Part shown: positions 35,841 through 44,461 of the stretch, piece by piece | How the letters are laid out: each line of letters opens with the position of its first letter | Numbering within the stretch: position 1 is the stretch's first letter | DNA from: Flavobacteriaceae bacterium | Lineage (GTDB): Bacteria > Bacteroidota > Bacteroidia > Flavobacteriales > Flavobacteriaceae | Assembly (NCBI GenBank): GCA_018669795.1 | Contig: JABHSQ010000025.1 | Coordinates: 51,019-115,018, forward strand | Direction: 5' to 3' | Length of the DNA stretch: 64,000 nt | Notes under the pieces: generated by a model | What the model saw: the letters and a program-made list of their open reading frames with translations, nothing else | What the model was told of the DNA's origin: nothing | The model's database searches: none | Translations under genes and position numbers: made by a program

Positions 35841-36584
35841 ATGATTTTAGAAATTGAACATATTTGGGTTTTCATGCTCATATTGCCCTTACTATCCTTT
35901 TTATATGCTAGTGTTGGACACGGAGGTGCTAGTGGATATTTGGCCTTGATGAGCCTGTTTTCTTTCCCACATTTAGTAATGAAACCTACCGCATTATTGC
36001 TTAATATTTTCGTGGCGGGAATTTCTTTTTACTATTATTACAAGGAAGGGTACTTTAATAAAAAGTTGTTTTTATATTTTGCTTTAGCCTCCATTCCAAT
36101 GTCCTTTTTGGGAGGTACTTTAGATATCGATGCAACGCTATATCAAAATATATTAGCGATCTTATTAATCTTTGCAGTTTTAAAAATGTTAAATGTATTT
36201 GGAAAAGAAAGCACAAAGATTAAAGAGATAAAAATTTGGCAAGGAATTATTGTAGGAAGTGCTATTGGTTTCTTTTCTGGACTAATAGGAATTGGTGGAG
36301 GAATTATCTTAAGTCCTATCATCTTATTGTTCCATTGGGGAAAAATGAAAGAAGCCGCAGCAGTATCTGCTTTGTTTATATGGGTTAATTCAGTTGCTGG
36401 ATTGTCAGGGCAAATAAGTAGTGGTGTGAGTGTGAGTTCAGAATCATTTTTAATGGTGATTATTGCTTTGATTGGAGGCATTTTTGGAGCCTATTTTGGA
36501 AGTAAAATAATTAACAATCATATCTTGAAATATGTATTGGCATTTGTTTTAATTCTGGCTTCTGTAAAATTATTTTTTATATAA
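35841..36584 (+). CDS. TSUP (TauE/SafE) family membrane transporter
   Basis: A 247-residue integral membrane protein with about seven or eight hydrophobic helices and the two internal repeats of the TSUP family (GHGGASGYLALMSLF; GIGGGIILSPIILLFHWGKMKEAAAVSA). Family members move sulfite, sulfoacetate and other small anions. It lies inside the Moco operon, directly before mobA (TAAATG junction). No modABC is visible, so a role in molybdate or in sulfur-compound transport linked to a molybdoenzyme is a reasonable inference, not shown. Confidence 0.85.
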   Translation: MILEIEHIWVFMLILPLLSFLYASVGHGGASGYLALMSLFSFPHLVMKPTALLLNIFVAGISFYYYYKEGYFNKKLFLYFALASIPMSFLGGTLDIDATLYQNILAILLIFAVLKMLNVFGKESTKIKEIKIWQGIIVGSAIGFFSGLIGIGGGIILSPIILLFHWGKMKEAAAVSALFIWVNSVAGLSGQISSGVSVSSESFLMVIIALIGGIFGAYFGSKIINNHILKYVLAFVLILASVKLFFI

Positions 36585-37154
36585 ATGAAAACAGATAAAA
36601 ACATAACAGGTATTATTCTTGCAGGAGGAAAAAGTACTCGTATGGGTACCGATAAAGGCTTTATTTCTTTTAAGAATAAAACATTTGTTGAACATATTAT
36701 AACAGCAATTCAACCCTTGGTTGATGAAATTATAATAATAAGTAACCATAATAGCTATGATCAATTTGAATTAAAAAGGTATGATGATTTAATTAAAAAC
36801 GCTGGACCATTGGCAGGTATTTATACAGGACTTCACTATTCTAATACAGAAAACAACTTGCTTATAAGTTGTGATGTACCTTTAATTAACAAGGAAGTTT
36901 TACAAAAATTAATAGAACAAATTAATGATACTTCTGAAGTAATTCAATTACAAAGCAATGGTAAAAACATGCCACTTATCGCTATTTATAAAAAGAAATG
37001 TGAAGCAATTTTTTTAGAAGAATTAAAACAAAATCAAAGAAAAGTTCAAAAAGCTATTAAAAAATGCAAGGTAAATACGGTGCCAATCAATACCGTTTTA
37101 GAACAGTATACGACCAATATTAATACAAAAAAAGATTTGGAATTTTTAGAATAA
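36585..37154 (+). CDS. mobA: MobA, molybdenum cofactor guanylyltransferase
   Basis: Adds GMP to Mo-molybdopterin to make the guanine dinucleotide cofactor. The 189-residue protein has the nucleotidyltransferase signature LAGGKSTRMGTDKG, then NAGPLAGIYTGL and the metal-binding SCDVPLI. It begins at the base after the TSUP stop. Its presence suggests that a DMSO-reductase-type (bis-MGD) enzyme is encoded elsewhere, since none is in the window. Confidence 0.9.
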   Translation: MKTDKNITGIILAGGKSTRMGTDKGFISFKNKTFVEHIITAIQPLVDEIIIISNHNSYDQFELKRYDDLIKNAGPLAGIYTGLHYSNTENNLLISCDVPLINKEVLQKLIEQINDTSEVIQLQSNGKNMPLIAIYKKKCEAIFLEELKQNQRKVQKAIKKCKVNTVPINTVLEQYTTNINTKKDLEFLE

Positions 37155-37158
37155 AAAA

Positions 37159-37392
37159 ATGATACTATCAATAAAATATTTTGGATTACTTGCTGAAGTA
37201 ACAGGACATTCAGAGGAGAAAATTGAATTTTCAGGGAAATCTATTTCAGATTTAAAAACTATTTTATTTCAAAAATATGAGGAATTAAAAAATAAAGATT
37301 TTCAAATCGTTCAAAACAATGAATTAACAACTAATGAAACTAAGGTAACTGCAACAGAAATTGCTTTATTACCTCCTTTTGCAGGAGGTTGA
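37159..37392 (+). CDS. moaD: MoaD, molybdopterin synthase small subunit
   Basis: A 77-residue ubiquitin-like sulfur carrier. It starts ILSIKYFGLLAEVTG and ends exactly in LPPFAGG, the C-terminal Gly-Gly that is adenylylated by MoeB and then thiocarboxylated. It lies 4 bases after mobA and 6 bases before moeB. Confidence 0.9.
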   Translation: MILSIKYFGLLAEVTGHSEEKIEFSGKSISDLKTILFQKYEELKNKDFQIVQNNELTTNETKVTATEIALLPPFAGG

Positions 37393-37398
37393 AAAAAA

Positions 37399-38484
37399 AT
37401 GAATAGATATAGCAGACATATAATTTTATCGGAAATAGGTCAAGCAGGTCAAGATAAACTTTCTAAATCCAAAGTCTTAGTAATAGGGGCTGGTGGATTA
37501 GGTTGTCCTGTGCTACAATACCTCACTGCAGCCGGAATAGGTACTATTGGGATCATTGATTTTGATATCGTTTCAGAATCGAACTTGCAAAGACAAGTGT
37601 TATTTGGCGCTTCTACACTAGGAATTAATAAAGCAAAAGCAGCAAAAGCTAGGTTAGAAGATTTAAATAATACCATATTAATAAAAGCGTATCCTGAAAA
37701 ATTAACTCATAAAAATGCTTTAACTATCTTTAAAAATTATGATATTATTGTGGATGGAACCGATAATTTCTCTACTCGATATTTAGTTAATGACGCTTCC
37801 ATTTTAACATCTAAACCATTGGTATATGCCGGTATTTATAAGTTTGAAGGTCAAGTTTCTGTATTTAATTATAAAAAAGGGCCAAGTTATCGATGTCTGT
37901 TTCCTAAACAGCCTGAAACTGGTTCCATACCAAATTGCTCTGAAATTGGTGTCTTAGGTGTGCTCCCTGGAATTATTGGAACATTACAAGCCAATGAAGT
38001 TATCAAGCTTATCTTAGAAATTGGAGAAGTTCTTTCCGGCAAAGTTCTTTATTATAATTCTTTAAATCATCAAATCAATTTAACCAAAGTGAATCGTTCT
38101 GAGAAAGAAATTCAAAAAGTAATGGACACAAAAACTGTTTTTGAAGCACTAGATGAAGAAATAAACTGTGAAATACCAATTAGAATTATTTCAATTAAAG
38201 ATGCAATAAATAAAAAGAATATCCAATGGATTGATGTTCGAGATACTAATGTAAATCCAGAAATCAATCACTCCGAAGTTCTTCAAATCCCTTTAAAGGA
38301 TCTAAAACAAAATTTAAATAAAATTGAGCTAGGTAAAGAGCAGATACTATTTTGTCAAGCTGGAATTAAAAGCAAAAAAGCGGCTTCTATTTTACAAAAC
38401 CATAAAATTCATTCTTCTTTCAGCTTAAAAAATGGAGCTTGTGAAGTGATGAAATATTTTAATAACAAAAATTATGACAGATAA
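37399..38484 (+). CDS. moeB: MoeB, MoaD adenylyltransferase with rhodanese domain
   Basis: A 361-residue E1-like enzyme. The N-terminal ThiF/MoeB domain has GAGGLGCPVLQYLTAAGIGTIG and DFDIVSESNLQRQ; a C-terminal rhodanese-like domain (about 275-361) has the loop LFCQAGIKSKKAA, which probably supplies sulfur to MoaD. The MoeB zinc site looks lost: PCYRCL is PSYRCL here and the second CxxC is missing. Its end overlaps moaE by 11 bases. Confidence 0.9.
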   Translation: MNRYSRHIILSEIGQAGQDKLSKSKVLVIGAGGLGCPVLQYLTAAGIGTIGIIDFDIVSESNLQRQVLFGASTLGINKAKAAKARLEDLNNTILIKAYPEKLTHKNALTIFKNYDIIVDGTDNFSTRYLVNDASILTSKPLVYAGIYKFEGQVSVFNYKKGPSYRCLFPKQPETGSIPNCSEIGVLGVLPGIIGTLQANEVIKLILEIGEVLSGKVLYYNSLNHQINLTKVNRSEKEIQKVMDTKTVFEALDEEINCEIPIRIISIKDAINKKNIQWIDVRDTNVNPEINHSEVLQIPLKDLKQNLNKIELGKEQILFCQAGIKSKKAASILQNHKIHSSFSLKNGACEVMKYFNNKNYDR

Positions 38485-38929
38485 AAAACCAAAAAATGTC
38501 TTTAAAAAAGGTGCTATATCAACAGATTTTATAGCAAATTCTATAGCCAAACATCAAGTGAAAACTGGAATTGGTGCGCATAACATTTTTTTAGGTCAGG
38601 TAAGAGCAGACGAAATTAATAATAAAGTAGTTGCTGCAATTGAATATACTGCACATGAAGAAATGGCAAATCTGAAATTTCATGAAATAAGAGAAGCAAC
38701 TTTTTTAAAATTCGATTTAAACTGTATGCATATTTATCACAGTTTAGGGAAAGTAAATTCTGGAGAGATTTGTTTGTTTGTTTTTGTATCGTCAAAAAGA
38801 CGCAAAGAAGTATTTCTAGCAATAGAATTTATCGTTGAAGAAATAAAAGAAAAAGTTCCTGTTTTTGGAAAAGAGATTTTTGAAGATCAAACCCATCAAT
38901 GGAAAGTAAATGATTTAACAAATAAATAA
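38474..38929 (+). CDS. moaE: MoaE, molybdopterin synthase catalytic subunit
   Basis: Converts cyclic pyranopterin monophosphate to molybdopterin with sulfur from MoaD. The 151-residue protein shows GAHNIFLGQVRADEINN, IEYTAHEEMA, HSLGKVNSGEICLFVFVSSKRRKEVFLA and the lysine-rich KEKVPVFGKEIFEDQTHQWK near the end. It overlaps the moeB end and precedes the moaC fusion by 9 bases. Confidence 0.93.
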   Translation: MTDKKPKNVFKKGAISTDFIANSIAKHQVKTGIGAHNIFLGQVRADEINNKVVAAIEYTAHEEMANLKFHEIREATFLKFDLNCMHIYHSLGKVNSGEICLFVFVSSKRRKEVFLAIEFIVEEIKEKVPVFGKEIFEDQTHQWKVNDLTNK

Positions 38930-38938
38930 TTTTTAAAC

Positions 38939-39850
38939 ATGGTAGATATCACACATAAAAGCAGCACCTTAAGAATTGCTACCGCACAAGCAATTGTAAA
39001 AGTGAGTAAATCCGAAACCATCGAGGCTATAAAAAATGATACCGTTCCAAAAGGTAATGTATTTGCTATGAGTAAAGCAGCTGGATTATTGGGGGTCAAA
39101 AAAACTCCTGAACTCCTTCCTGACTGTCATCCAATGCCTATTGAATTTTCTGGAATTGAATATGAAATCAACGGTTTAGAGATTACAGTTTTATTTACAG
39201 TTAAAACCATTTATAAAACCGGTGTTGAAGTAGAGGCAATGCATGGAGCCAGTGTGGTGGCTTTAAACATGTACGATATGTTAAAGCCAATTGATAAAGG
39301 AATTGAAATTCATCAACTTAAATTATTAGAAAAAAAAGGAGGTAAATCTGACTTTAAAGATCGTTTTAGAAAAGATTTAAATGCTGCTGTGATTGTTTGT
39401 TCCGATACTATTTCAGCAGGACAAAAAGAAGATAAAGCAGGAAAATCGATTATTAAAAAACTAGAAGAATGTGGGGTATCAATAACTGAGTATGTCGTCA
39501 TTCCAGATGAAAATGAAATTATACAAGAAAAAGTAATTCAGTATCAAAAACAAGATATTGATTTAATAATCTATACAGGTGGAACAGGACTTTCTATAAG
39601 AGATGTAACTCCGGAGGCATTATTACCTTTACTTGAACGTAGAATACCAGGAGTTGAAGAAGCAATTAGAACCTATGGGCAAGATCGAACTCCATATTCC
39701 ATGTTATCTAGAAGTGTTGCGGGAACTATAGGAAACACCTTAGTTTTAGCACTTCCAGGATCTACAAATGGAGCTAAAGAGTCAATGGATGCCATATTCC
39801 CTGCTGTTTTACATATTTTCAGAATTTTAAAAGGTGCACGACATGATTAA
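38939..39850 (+). CDS. moaC: MoaC-MogA/MoaB fusion
   Basis: A 303-residue fusion. Residues 1 to about 145 are MoaC, which with MoaA makes cPMP (LPDCHPMPIEF, VEVEAMHGASVVALNMYDM). Residues from about 147 are a MogA/MoaB-type molybdopterin adenylyltransferase (AAVIVCSDTISAGQKEDKAGKSI, IYTGGTGLSIRDVTPEA, ALPGSTNGAKE). The fusion combines an early and a late step in one chain and matches the MoaCB arrangement known in Bacteroidota. Its stop is overlapped by the start of a small ORF. Confidence 0.92.
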   Translation: MVDITHKSSTLRIATAQAIVKVSKSETIEAIKNDTVPKGNVFAMSKAAGLLGVKKTPELLPDCHPMPIEFSGIEYEINGLEITVLFTVKTIYKTGVEVEAMHGASVVALNMYDMLKPIDKGIEIHQLKLLEKKGGKSDFKDRFRKDLNAAVIVCSDTISAGQKEDKAGKSIIKKLEECGVSITEYVVIPDENEIIQEKVIQYQKQDIDLIIYTGGTGLSIRDVTPEALLPLLERRIPGVEEAIRTYGQDRTPYSMLSRSVAGTIGNTLVLALPGSTNGAKESMDAIFPAVLHIFRILKGARHD

Positions 39851-39941
39851 TGAAACCAGCATGTTAAAAATTTTTATCCCTAAAGGAATGGTTAATAGCG
39901 AACCGCATGTGACCAAATTTTTAAATATTAAAGACACATGA
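39843..39941 (+). CDS. Short ORF within leader repeat, copy A
   Basis: A 32-residue ORF: its ATG overlaps the moaC stop and its TGA overlaps the moaA start as ATGA, so it would be translationally coupled on both sides. From its second ATG (39861) it follows MLK(I/F)F(I/T)PKG(M/I)(V/T)NSE(P/Q)HVT shared with the ORF before the 33365 start. No known domain; it could be a leader peptide or a relic. Confidence 0.4.
   Translation: MINETSMLKIFIPKGMVNSEPHVTKFLNIKDT
39851..39914 (+). repeat. 64-bp leader repeat, copy A
   Basis: 83% identical, without gaps, to copy B at 33391-33454 (minus strand). It fills most of the gap between moaC and moaA and points the same way as the downstream gene, as copy B does. 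Confidence 0.8.
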
Positions 39942-40945
39942 AAACTAACCAAGCCATATTAACCGATCAATTTAAAAGAAAACATACTTATTTACGTATT
40001 TCACTTACGGAGCGATGTAATTTAAGATGTACCTATTGTATGCCGGCGGAAGGAGTCCCTCTTTCTCCTAAATCTCATATCATGGATTACGATGAGATTT
40101 ATGCTATTGCAAAAACATTTGTAGAAAATGGGGTTACAAAAATTAGATTAACAGGGGGCGAACCTCTAATAAGAAAAGACATTCATATAATTCTTGGCAA
40201 GTTAGCTTCTCTTCCAGTTGAACTCGCAATTACCACAAATGGTATCACCTTAGATAGACATATTGATGTGTTAAAGGAGAATAATATTAAGAATATCAAT
40301 GTTAGTTTAGATACCTTATCTGAAGATAAATTTAAAGAAATCACGCGTCGTAATCAGTTTGAAAAAGTTTATAATAACATCCTATTACTTATTGAGAAAG
40401 GATTTAATGTAAAGATAAATGCAGTTTTAATAAAAGGGTTTAATGATGATGAGATTATAGATTTTATTAATTTAACTAAGGGTTTTTCAATTTCATTTCG
40501 ATTTATTGAGTTTATGCCTTTTGATGGTAACAAATGGGATATAAAGAAGATGGTTTCCTATGCTGAGGTTTTAGAACGAGTTAATAATCATTTTTTCCTT
40601 GAAAATGTTGAACGAATTAAAGATGCAGAAAATGACACTTCTAAAAACTATAGAATAAAAGGCTACAAAGGTAGTTTTGCCATCATTAGTTCTGTAACCA
40701 ATCCATTTTGTGATTCTTGTAATCGATTGCGTTTAACAGCAGATGGAAAACTAAAAAACTGTTTGTTTTCAGCTTCAGAATCAGATTTACTTACTGTGTT
40801 TCGGGAAGGAAAATCTATTGCACCCATTATTCAAAAAGCAGTGCTTGGTAAATTTAAAATTCGGGGCGGAATGGATACCCTTGAAAAACTTAAAAAGCCA
40901 GATTTGCATTCTAAAAATAGAAGCATGATTACTATTGGAGGTTAA
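39938..40945 (+). CDS. moaA: MoaA, GTP 3',8-cyclase
   Basis: Radical-SAM enzyme for the first Moco step, from GTP to 3',8-cyclo-GTP. The 335-residue protein has the SAM cluster cysteines C27, C31 and C34 in CNLRCTYCMP, the LTGGEPLIRKD motif, and a second cluster in NPFCDSCNRLRLTADGKLKNC. It keeps the functional C-terminal GG. Last gene of the operon. Confidence 0.95.
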   Translation: MKTNQAILTDQFKRKHTYLRISLTERCNLRCTYCMPAEGVPLSPKSHIMDYDEIYAIAKTFVENGVTKIRLTGGEPLIRKDIHIILGKLASLPVELAITTNGITLDRHIDVLKENNIKNINVSLDTLSEDKFKEITRRNQFEKVYNNILLLIEKGFNVKINAVLIKGFNDDEIIDFINLTKGFSISFRFIEFMPFDGNKWDIKKMVSYAEVLERVNNHFFLENVERIKDAENDTSKNYRIKGYKGSFAIISSVTNPFCDSCNRLRLTADGKLKNCLFSASESDLLTVFREGKSIAPIIQKAVLGKFKIRGGMDTLEKLKKPDLHSKNRSMITIGG

Positions 40946-41060
40946 TTATCATATTATGGGCTTAAATACCGTAGGAGTAAAATATTTTAGAGAAAGTACG
41001 CTAGCTTAAAATTTAATTTCATCAGTAATAAAAGATGGAAATATTTAGTATTATTTATCT

Positions 41061-41068
41061 TAAATTTG
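41061..41068 (+). promoter_or_regulatory. -7 box of the DPP-IV-like gene
   Basis: TAAATTTG, a perfect match, 20 bases before the ATG at 41089. Confidence 0.55.
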
Positions 41069-41088
41069 AACTATAAATATTTATTATC

Positions 41089-43215
41089 ATGAAAAAATCG
41101 ATTAGTATTCTATTACTTTTATTTGTAACAGTTGTAACGGCACAAGAAGTAAAACATTTAAACTTAGAAGATGCTGTTTTAGGTTATTATAAAGGCTTGT
41201 ATCCTGAGCAAAAATCTATGCAATGGATTGATGATACCGATGATTTTATTATTGTTGAAAACAATTCGGTTTTAGTCAATTACAATCTTGAAAAACATCC
41301 TGCAATTTTCACATTAGAAGATCTACAAAGTGCTTTCCCAGAGTTAAAAAGAATGCCTAATTCGTTTTTAAAAATTACTACAGAAGAGGTCTTTTTTAAT
41401 CATAATAATACCATCGTTCAATACAATTATATAAACAAAAAGGTTTCAGGCGGCATTAAATATCCTTCAGAATCTGAAAACAATGAATTCAACTCTTCAG
41501 CAAATGCAATAGCCTATACTATAAAGAATAATTTGTATGTAGCAACTGCAAGTAATTCAAAGATTGCTGTAACTAATTCCGAAGATAAAAACATCGTTTC
41601 CGGACAAGCTATAGCACGTTCCGAAATGGGAATTACCAAAGGTACTTTTTGGAGTCCAAAAGGAAATTTTTTGGCGTTCTATCAAAAAGATGAAAGTAAT
41701 GTAACAGATTATCCTTTAGTAGATATTACAACAACTCCTGCGTCTTTAAATAATATAAAATACCCAATGAATGGGATGGGTTCTGAAATTGCAAAAGTAG
41801 GTGTGTATTCTATGAAAAATCAAAGTGTTATTTATTTAGATATAGATACTTCAGATGAACATTATCTTACCAATCTTTCTTGGGCTCCAGATGAAAAGTA
41901 TGTTTTTTTAGCAGAAGTAAATAGGGATCAAAACCATATGTGGTTTACGATGTATGATGCTACTTCAGGAAAGAAAATAAAAACACTTTTTGAAGAGAAA
42001 AATGATAAATGGGTAGAACCAGAACATACTGCAGTTTTCTTGCCAAACAACAATTCCGAGTTTTTATGGCTAAGTGAACGTGATGGGTTTATGAACCTTT
42101 ATAAATACAATATCAACAATAAAAATGAAAAGCAATTAACACAATTTAACTGGGTCATCAAAGAAATTATTGGTTTTGATAATAGTGGGGAAAACTTAAT
42201 TGTATTAGGCACTGGAAGTGATGCAAGAGAAACAAAAGCTTATAAAGTAAATCTAAAAAACGGAGCGATTGAAACTTTAACTGAAGAAGCAGGAAGTCAT
42301 TCGGTAAAATTAAGTTCTAATGGAAAGTATGTCATAGATAGTTATACTAGTATAGATATTCCTAGGATAGTTAAAAGAAAGTCAATTGACGACGGAAAGG
42401 AAGTGACTATTTATACTTCTAAAAATCCAATTAAAGGCTACCAATTAGGAACAACAGAATTTGTTACTTTAACATCTAAAGATGGTAGTGATTTATTTGG
42501 TCGTATTATAAAACCAGCAAACTTTGATGAAACTAAAAAATATCCTGTTTTAGTTTATGTTTATGGTGGCCCGCATGCCCAAATGGTAACCAACTCATGG
42601 TTAGGGGGTTCTAACCTTTGGATGCAATGGTTGGCTGCCGAGGAAGATTATATTGTTTTTACAATAGACAACCGAGGTTCTGAAAATAGAGGCTTCGCTT
42701 TCGAAAGTGTTATTCATAGACAAGCAGGTGAAGCAGAGATGGAAGATCAATTAACAGGAGTGGACTATTTAAAATCCTTGGATTACGTGGATGGAAATAG
42801 GTTAGCTGTTTTCGGTTGGAGTTATGGAGGATTTATGGCAAATTCACTGATGCTAAGACATCCTGGAGTATTTACTACAGCTGTTGCAGGAGGCCCTGTT
42901 ACCGATTGGAAATACTATGAAATTATGTATGGTGAACGTTATATGGATCGTTGGCAGGACAATGAAGAAGGCTTCGAAAAAGCAAGAGTCCATAATTATG
43001 TAAAAAATCTTGATGGTAAACTATTAGAAATTATTGGAAGTATAGATCCTGTTGTAGTGCCTCAACACACGATGACTTTACTTCAAGAATTTGTGAAAAA
43101 TAAAGTGCAAGTAGATTTTTTAAGTTATCCTATGCACCCACATAATGTTAGAGGTATAGACCGAGCGCATCTGGTGAAAAAGGTATTGGATTACGTAATT
43201 TTAAATAATAATTAA
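41089..43215 (+). CDS. Dipeptidyl-peptidase IV-like S9B serine peptidase
   Basis: A 708-residue secreted or periplasmic peptidase with a Sec signal peptide (ending near TAQE). The N-terminal ~470 residues form the DPP-IV beta-propeller (GITKGTFWSPKGNFLAFYQKDES; LSWAPDEKYVFLAEVNRDQN), the rest an alpha/beta hydrolase with the nucleophile S578 in GWSYGGFM and a histidine near 685 in MHPHNVRG. It should remove X-Pro or X-Ala dipeptides from peptides. It has its own promoter. Confidence 0.92.
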   Translation: MKKSISILLLLFVTVVTAQEVKHLNLEDAVLGYYKGLYPEQKSMQWIDDTDDFIIVENNSVLVNYNLEKHPAIFTLEDLQSAFPELKRMPNSFLKITTEEVFFNHNNTIVQYNYINKKVSGGIKYPSESENNEFNSSANAIAYTIKNNLYVATASNSKIAVTNSEDKNIVSGQAIARSEMGITKGTFWSPKGNFLAFYQKDESNVTDYPLVDITTTPASLNNIKYPMNGMGSEIAKVGVYSMKNQSVIYLDIDTSDEHYLTNLSWAPDEKYVFLAEVNRDQNHMWFTMYDATSGKKIKTLFEEKNDKWVEPEHTAVFLPNNNSEFLWLSERDGFMNLYKYNINNKNEKQLTQFNWVIKEIIGFDNSGENLIVLGTGSDARETKAYKVNLKNGAIETLTEEAGSHSVKLSSNGKYVIDSYTSIDIPRIVKRKSIDDGKEVTIYTSKNPIKGYQLGTTEFVTLTSKDGSDLFGRIIKPANFDETKKYPVLVYVYGGPHAQMVTNSWLGGSNLWMQWLAAEEDYIVFTIDNRGSENRGFAFESVIHRQAGEAEMEDQLTGVDYLKSLDYVDGNRLAVFGWSYGGFMANSLMLRHPGVFTTAVAGGPVTDWKYYEIMYGERYMDRWQDNEEGFEKARVHNYVKNLDGKLLEIIGSIDPVVVPQHTMTLLQEFVKNKVQVDFLSYPMHPHNVRGIDRAHLVKKVLDYVILNNN

Positions 43216-43237
43216 AACTACCGCTAGTAAGAAAAAA

Positions 43238-43340
43238 GTTTAATTTAAGTGTTATATAAAAATTTCTATTTGCTGAAGGAAAAATTCCTGCAGTATTAAA
43301 CGCAATATGCTTAAACAAATAAGGTTTATCGATGATAATT
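43238..43340 (-). pseudogene. Remnant of a TonB-receptor gene, 3' end
   Basis: On the minus strand this reads IDKPYLFKHIAFNTAGIFPS then ANRNFYITL, matching the last ~35 residues of the nearby receptor (PGIIPSANRNFYMTLQIKL). At DNA level about 50 bases align well with 44586-44640, with a 1-base deletion that breaks the frame just before the old stop. Nothing further upstream is recognisable. Confidence 0.75.
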
Positions 43341-43405
43341 AAAAGAAAGAGATTATTACAATGAAAAAGAGTTTAATTCCTCAGTATTCTTTAGTGTTTA
43401 AAGAA

Positions 43406-44335
43406 TTATTTTTTGATGATTTTTTTATAGTGAACCTGCAAATCATTAACTTTTAAAGTACAAAAATATACTCCAGAAGGGAGTTCCATTTGAGGTCTCC
43501 AAGTAGCTGTATATTTATCTGATGTAAGGTGGTTTTCTTTAATACTAGCAACTAACCTACCTTGCAAGTCATATACTTCAATTTTTATATTAGAAGGTTT
43601 AAATACACCATAATAAATATTTAATTCGTCAGTAAACGGATTGGGGCTTACGCTATATATCATCCCATTGGTTAGGTGAATATCGCTAGTTCCTAGTATA
43701 CCCTCTCCATCAATTACAATATCCCAGGTACCCTCTAAAACATCTCCATTATTTGTTAACGAAATAATTCTATGGGTAGCGTCAAACGGTCCAGAAGTTA
43801 TAGATGCAGCTGGATCATCTGGAATACTAGTATCTCCTTCAAAGTATAGCTGTGTAGTAATTTCAGGGTTATTTGGTGTGGTTATTTTAACATGAATATG
43901 TCTTGGTCTAAGTATATTAAAATTCAAATATTTTCCTGGCCAGATAGTCTCAAAACTATAAAATCCCTGACTATTAGAGAGTACTCTCCCGCGTAAATGA
44001 AACCCCTCATTATCATATTCCGCTGCATCGTTAGCTTGCCAAAGATCCAGTTCTGTATTCGGAATTACTTGGGTGCAATCTAGCGTTTGTATTCTCCCAG
44101 TTACTAACAACCGAGTTCCAGGCTCATTCTCTGGTGCAATAATTCCATTCGAAAAAAATGGAGCATCGGAGGTGTAAAATGGTCCTTCACCATAAAAATC
44201 TTCTGTTAAAGCATTACACGTGGCATTGGTATCTCCAGCTTTATTTTTTGATCTAGCAAGAATTGAAGGTGCTGTCCCCAAAGCTAAGAAAGCAAGTGAA
44301 GCATTTTTTAAAAATTGTCGCCTATTTTTTTTCAT
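43406..44335 (-). CDS. Exported intradiol ring-cleavage dioxygenase with T9SS C-terminal domain
   Basis: A 309-residue protein. It starts with a twin-arginine signal (KKNRRQFLKNASLAFLALG). The catalytic domain (about 40-215) has the iron ligands expected for protocatechuate/catechol dioxygenases: Y107, Y136, H146 and H148, with DLWQANDAAEYDNEG, TIWPGKY and RPRHIHVKI. The last ~80 residues (YSVSPNPFTDELNIYYG ... YDLQGRLV ... LPSGVYFCTLKVNDLQVHYKKIIK) are a T9SS type A sorting domain. It should cleave an aromatic diol at the cell surface or outside the cell; the substrate is unknown. It lies downstream of a TonB receptor on the same strand. Confidence 0.88.
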   Translation of the reverse strand: MKKNRRQFLKNASLAFLALGTAPSILARSKNKAGDTNATCNALTEDFYGEGPFYTSDAPFFSNGIIAPENEPGTRLLVTGRIQTLDCTQVIPNTELDLWQANDAAEYDNEGFHLRGRVLSNSQGFYSFETIWPGKYLNFNILRPRHIHVKITTPNNPEITTQLYFEGDTSIPDDPAASITSGPFDATHRIISLTNNGDVLEGTWDIVIDGEGILGTSDIHLTNGMIYSVSPNPFTDELNIYYGVFKPSNIKIEVYDLQGRLVASIKENHLTSDKYTATWRPQMELPSGVYFCTLKVNDLQVHYKKIIKK

Positions 44336-44461
44336 TTTTTTCTATTCAGTTACAGAAATATTATACAGAGCCCTTAATTTCATGGTCTTAAACTTTCATC
44401 ATTAGCAATGTACAAAAAATAAAGGAGTTTATTAAAGTTTCTTTATAGATGGTGATTAAAT

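Noticed and set aside
40956..41009. 17-codon ORF after moaA
   Set aside because: No start signal or similarity; chance ORFs of this size are common in AT-rich DNA.
33366..41088. CRISPR array or tandem repeat suggested by the repeated 64-bp element
   Set aside because: Only two good copies 6.4 kb apart in opposite orientation, no regular spacing and no cas genes.
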